A model generated the notes under the pieces. The model was not told the origin of the DNA. It worked only from the letters and a program-made list of their open reading frames with translations, and did not search any database. Both the position numbers and the translations under genes were made by a program. 64,000 nt of DNA from Paraburkholderia hiiakae (GTDB lineage Bacteria; Pseudomonadota; Gammaproteobacteria; Burkholderiales; Burkholderiaceae). Position 1 is the stretch's first letter; each line of letters opens with the position of its first letter. The stretch is taken from positions 1 through 64,000 of the forward strand of contig NZ_CAJHCQ010000020.1 in the NCBI RefSeq assembly GCF_904848665.1, written 5' to 3'. Shown one piece after another: positions 61,586 to 64,000 of the stretch.

Positions 61586-62966
61586 CCCGTATTGCCTCAC
61601 CTTTGACCAGACGCCCATCCAGCGGGGCGCTTTGCGTCATGCACGGTCCGGCCCGATCCCACATTTCCGCCGGTGTGCCAAGGGTCGCCAACTATTCCCG
61701 TATCGGCTCACCTTAAAATATTTTCGTGCGGCCGGTGAGAAAAGTCCGTCGTTGGCAGCCAAATTCCAGACTCTCGACCGGTCTCTGGCTAAACGATCCC
61801 CTGCGATGCTATCGCGCTGCAGCAAAACACGGCGCGGCACTCGTGTAAGACCGGCATAAAGTCCAAATTGTGTGGGCAAAGGCTGGCTGATACGGCGATC
61901 GAAGGTCCAAATTGTCGAGGGTTCGCCAATGCGCGCCCCGACGTATCCCGAAAAATCTCACCTGTTGCCGCGGCGGCTAGACACATCGATCCGCTCCGAA
62001 AGGCCGTCGCTGCGGCGGCCAGACGACAGCAACTCCCGAAAATTCTCACCTTTTGCGTCCAGGTGCGGTTGCGCTGCACCGTCGCGGCGCCTCCCGTAAA
62101 CTCTCACCACTCATGGCATTGGAAAGAAAAAACCAATGGATTCCGTGACTTATCCACACGCGTGGCAGGTCTGAGAATGTACTGTCGACTCCCGAATTAC
62201 CTCACCTCACGCGAAGACAGAACACGCGGACAAATGCGCGCTTGCCGAAAGAGCGCTCCTGAATAATCTCACCCAAGCAGGATTTCAACCGAGAGAAACA
62301 CCATCCGTACCCGCGTAATCTCGGCGTCTGCGGCGCAGTGAACGCCAACTTTCTCCCGAATTTTCTCACCTTGGGTATGAAATCTGCAGAAAATGGCCCC
62401 CGAAAAGCCTCACCTTATCCATCCGGGACCGGGCGGACGCCGCTGGTTTCGCGGCACTGCGGAAATCTCCCGAAAATCCTCACCTTGCGCCGCGGAAAGT
62501 CCCCGGGAACCAGCTGTAAGCAGCGGGGAGATCCACCCGGATCGCATGCATGCCCCCGAAAAAGCTCACCTTTGGACCCTCAAGGTCCCCATTTCGCCCG
62601 ATTTCGGGCTTTGGCTCCCGAAAAACTTCACCTTCGATCTGCATTTTTTCCCGATACCTCTCACCCCAAGCACTTTAGCCCCTCGATTTAGCCGAAAAAT
62701 GGCGCGAATCGCCGCTCCCGAACCCGCTCACCGTTGCATTTTCCGTAACACCGCAGCCGAGCCCCGCTACGCGTGACCTGCCCGTCCGCGGCCTCCCGCA
62801 TTGCCTCACCCTTGCCGGGAAGTCAAGAATCGCCCCGCTCCTGAACCCGCTCACGTCCTTTCCTGCAGTGGCTCACCGGCGTTCCCGAAGCCCGTCACCC
62901 AACTTTCCCGCAGGCACTCACCCAGGGTCCCGTAAAGCTTCACCTGAACGGCCGGAAAGCCCCACC
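61586..62966 (+). repeat. Iteron field: about 20 bipartite repeats CCCGNANNNNCTCACC
   Basis: Sixteen-base repeats, all in one orientation. Starts read by eye: 61586, 61697, 61947, 62035, 62093, 62191, 62258, 62355, 62399, 62469, 62555, 62617, 62650, 62717, 62795, 62840, 62862, 62884, 62907 and 62929, with degenerate copies at 62310 and 62951. The first four bases are CCCG (CCTG in 62258, 62840 and 62862). Base 6 is A in all but one. The last block is TCACC, usually CTCACC. The middle varies. From 62840 on the spacing is 22-23 bases. Binding by the adjacent Rep protein is inference. Confidence 0.88.
62150..62158 (+). promoter_or_regulatory. DnaA box in the origin region
   Basis: Exact consensus TTATCCACA within the iteron field, between the repeats at 62093 and 62191. 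Iteron origins commonly include one or more DnaA boxes, so this supports host DnaA taking part in initiation. A weaker match, ATATCCACA, lies at 63064-63072. Confidence 0.75.
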
Positions 62967-62983
62967 AGGTAAGGATTTGCCGT

Positions 62984-63072
62984 GGCGTTAACGTTTTTAA
63001 CCGGTATCAAGGGTGTTTACTTTTATATCTCTCAAGCAAGAATTCCCCTGCGAGCTACCCGAGATATCCACA
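62984..63072. promoter_or_regulatory. AT-rich stretch, candidate DNA-unwinding element
   Basis: Directly after the densest iteron block. It contains TTAACGTTTTTAACC and TTTACTTTTATATCTC (62988-63033) and ends with the near-consensus DnaA box ATATCCACA (63064-63072). In iteron replicons the melting element lies beside the repeats, so this is the best candidate; experimental melting data would be needed to fix it. Confidence 0.55.
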
Positions 63073-63171
63073 TTCCAATCCAACCGCCCGAGGAAGTTCT
63101 CGGGCCCGCTCGCGTGAAACAACGGATAGCCGTAAAATCAAGCCAAAAACTCGCGCGTTTACAAGGGCTTA

Positions 63172-63195
63172 TGAAACAAACTTCGATTTGTTTCA
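63172..63195. promoter_or_regulatory. Inverted repeat TGAAACAAA-CTTCGA-TTTGTTTCA upstream of the kfrA-like gene
   Basis: Nine-base perfect arms around a 6-base centre, about 150 bases before the start at 63344. KfrA of plasmid RK2 represses itself through an inverted repeat at its promoter, so this may be the operator. The TGTTTCACG edge also resembles a chromosome-1-type parS half-site, but no full site is present. Confidence 0.5.
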
Positions 63196-63343
63196 CGGAA
63201 AGACCCAGCAACGCTCACCTGGCACCGACAGAAAACCGTTGCGGAACGCGATTTGGCCACCTCCGGCAATCTCGACGCTCAAAACGTAGCAAATAGAACG
63301 TAATTTGTTATTATCCGTCCACTCCCCTGCCGAGAAGACGAAT

Positions 63344-64000
63344 ATGCGAGACCAGGACCGCCAGGCAATCCGCGAAGAAATTGAAAATTTGCGCAACAAC
63401 GGAGCACGCAGGCAGGAGCTTTCCTTACATGCCTGCAAACGCTTGTTCTTCGATTTCGAAATCAAGCCTTCGATGGCGGCTGTCCGTGAGTTGACCCAGA
63501 CGGGCAGTGCGAGCGATATCCCGAAAGACATCGAGCTGTTTTGGCAGCGCATTCGCGCGACGTCAAAAGTGCGTGTGGGGGCTGGGGCAATTCCGCCCGC
63601 ACTGGAAGAACGCGCCGGCGAACTGCTTGGCGCGCTTTTCGAGGAAGCGCTGGCGCTCGCAGGCGATGCCCTGCAGGCCGAACGCACGGAATTCGAAGCC
63701 GGTCGGCTCAATGCCGAACAGGCGACCCGGGAGGCCGAAGCTCGCCGCTCGGCCGCCGATGAAATGCTGCAACGCAGCGAAGCACGCGTGGAAGCGGCCT
63801 ATGAGCGGGTGCGCGAACTCGAAAGCCAGCTTGCCGCGGCGTCCGCGCAGGGCGCCGCAGCGTATGGCACCCGCGACGTGCTGGTACAACGTCTGGAAAC
63901 GGAAAACGACGCTCTGCGCAAACGGGTCGAGGCGGAACAGACGACCAACGCCGGTTTGCGCGATCGCATCGACGCCTTGCACGAAGACATGCGCAAGAGC
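63344..64000 (+). CDS. KfrA-like DNA-binding coiled-coil protein, 5' part
   Basis: 219 residues are visible and the frame is open to the window end. The N-terminus (RDQDRQAIREEIENLRNNG, then PSMAAVRELTQTGSASDIPKDI near 43-64) resembles the KfrA_N winged-helix domain. From about residue 90 it is a long Glu/Ala/Arg-rich coiled coil. KfrA proteins are plasmid-encoded, multimerise through the coiled coil and assist stability and partition. The start ATG has GAGAAGACGA before it. The family is my judgement from pattern, not a search. Confidence 0.65.
   Translation, partial: MRDQDRQAIREEIENLRNNGARRQELSLHACKRLFFDFEIKPSMAAVRELTQTGSASDIPKDIELFWQRIRATSKVRVGAGAIPPALEERAGELLGALFEEALALAGDALQAERTEFEAGRLNAEQATREAEARRSAADEMLQRSEARVEAAYERVRELESQLAAASAQGAAAYGTRDVLVQRLETENDALRKRVEAEQTTNAGLRDRIDALHEDMRKS

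Larger units (their letters stand above)
61465..63343. other. Replication origin region of the secondary replicon
   Basis: About 1.9 kb of non-coding DNA between rep and the kfrA-like gene. It contains the same-orientation iteron field (61586-62966), a consensus DnaA box (62150-62158), an AT-rich stretch (62984-63072) and two inverted repeats (63087-63104, arms CCCGAG/CTCGGG; and 63172-63195). Short frames here are broken by repeats and look non-coding. The architecture is that of an iteron-regulated plasmid-type origin enlarged for a chromid. Confidence 0.8.

Noticed and set aside
61586..62966. CRISPR-like array of repeats with variable centres
   Set aside because: The repeat is only 16 bases, the intervals vary from 22 to 250 bases, the variable part is inside the repeat and not between copies, and no cas gene is nearby. 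It is better explained as initiator-binding iterons.
63110..63197. Chromosome-1-type parS made from two TGTTTCACG-like halves
   Set aside because: The halves (CGTGAAACA near 63112 and TGTTTCACG near 63189) are about 75 bases apart and never form the continuous 16-base palindrome, so they are not called parS.
61506..63296. Short open frames inside the origin (for example 61506-61859, 62338-62691, 62982-63296)
   Set aside because: Their products consist of the translated iteron motif and Pro/Arg-rich sequence without family features or convincing ribosome sites. The region is non-coding.
1..64000. Mobile elements, integrase sites or tRNA-linked islands
   Set aside because: No transposase, integrase, terminal inverted repeats, tRNA or attachment-type repeats were noticed. 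Gene content looks like core chromid sequence.

Overview
The window is high-GC, gene-dense DNA from a Burkholderiaceae bacterium, most like Paraburkholderia, Caballeronia or Burkholderia. It shows the origin-proximal part of a secondary replicon (chromosome 2 or chromid). Three lines of evidence support this: the gene families; the split hopanoid locus; and a parAB module whose three parS-like palindromes have the core TTTATGCGCATAAA, which to my knowledge is the parS core of Burkholderia chromosome 2. These sit beside a plasmid-type Rep_3 initiator, a long iteron field and the start of a KfrA-like gene. I saw no rRNA, tRNA, insertion sequence or CRISPR. The window opens inside potG and closes inside the kfrA-like gene.

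Layout. 0-9.4 kb: polyamine uptake (potGHI), an outer-membrane DUF3138 protein, two tandem PuuB-like FAD oxidases, an aldo/keto reductase and a MocR regulator. 9.5-22 kb: a GNAT enzyme, a DUF3501 / Fe-S reductase / rubrerythrin operon, an exported DRGH nuclease, a SYLF lipoprotein, a degenerate LytM (NlpD-like) lipoprotein, a dienelactone hydrolase fused to an NTF2-like domain, a HAD phosphatase, a Crp/Fnr regulator, a DUF962 protein, a RarD-type exporter and a lone egtD. 22.4-50.4 kb: hopanoid genes in blocks separated by unrelated operons: hpnA; hpnB-hpnC divergent from ispH-hpnH; hpnM divergent from hpnN-mlaA; and hpnD-hpnE-shc-hpnG. Between the blocks lie a permease/ureohydrolase/LysR group, a secreted beta-propeller, and cstA-ybdD divergent from a Cache histidine kinase / LuxR response regulator pair. 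50.7-57.7 kb: signalling (receiver, CheC-like protein and PAS-GGDEF in one overlapping operon, facing a hybrid histidine kinase), a YflT-like stress protein, an FMN reductase and an ArsC-like protein. 57.7-64 kb: the replication and partition region.

How the genes work together. HpnC, HpnD and HpnE make squalene from farnesyl diphosphate, with a second IspH helping isoprenoid supply. Shc cyclises squalene. HpnH adds adenosine and HpnG removes adenine to give the ribosyl side chain. HpnA and HpnB are associated sugar enzymes. HpnN, HpnM and MlaA are envelope lipid transport components, so synthesis and outer-membrane delivery are encoded within 28 kb of each other and within about 40 kb of the origin.

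The most notable non-coding structures are: (1) about twenty same-orientation bipartite iterons, CCCGNANNNNCTCACC, over 1.4 kb, becoming a strict 22-23 bp array next to an AT-rich stretch; (2) three DnaA boxes at exact 26-bp intervals near 57.17 kb, and two further consensus boxes at 53.04 and 62.15 kb; (3) candidate operator palindromes in front of the cstA two-component system, the thioesterase and the LysR gene. All positions were read by eye; no alignment or database search was run.
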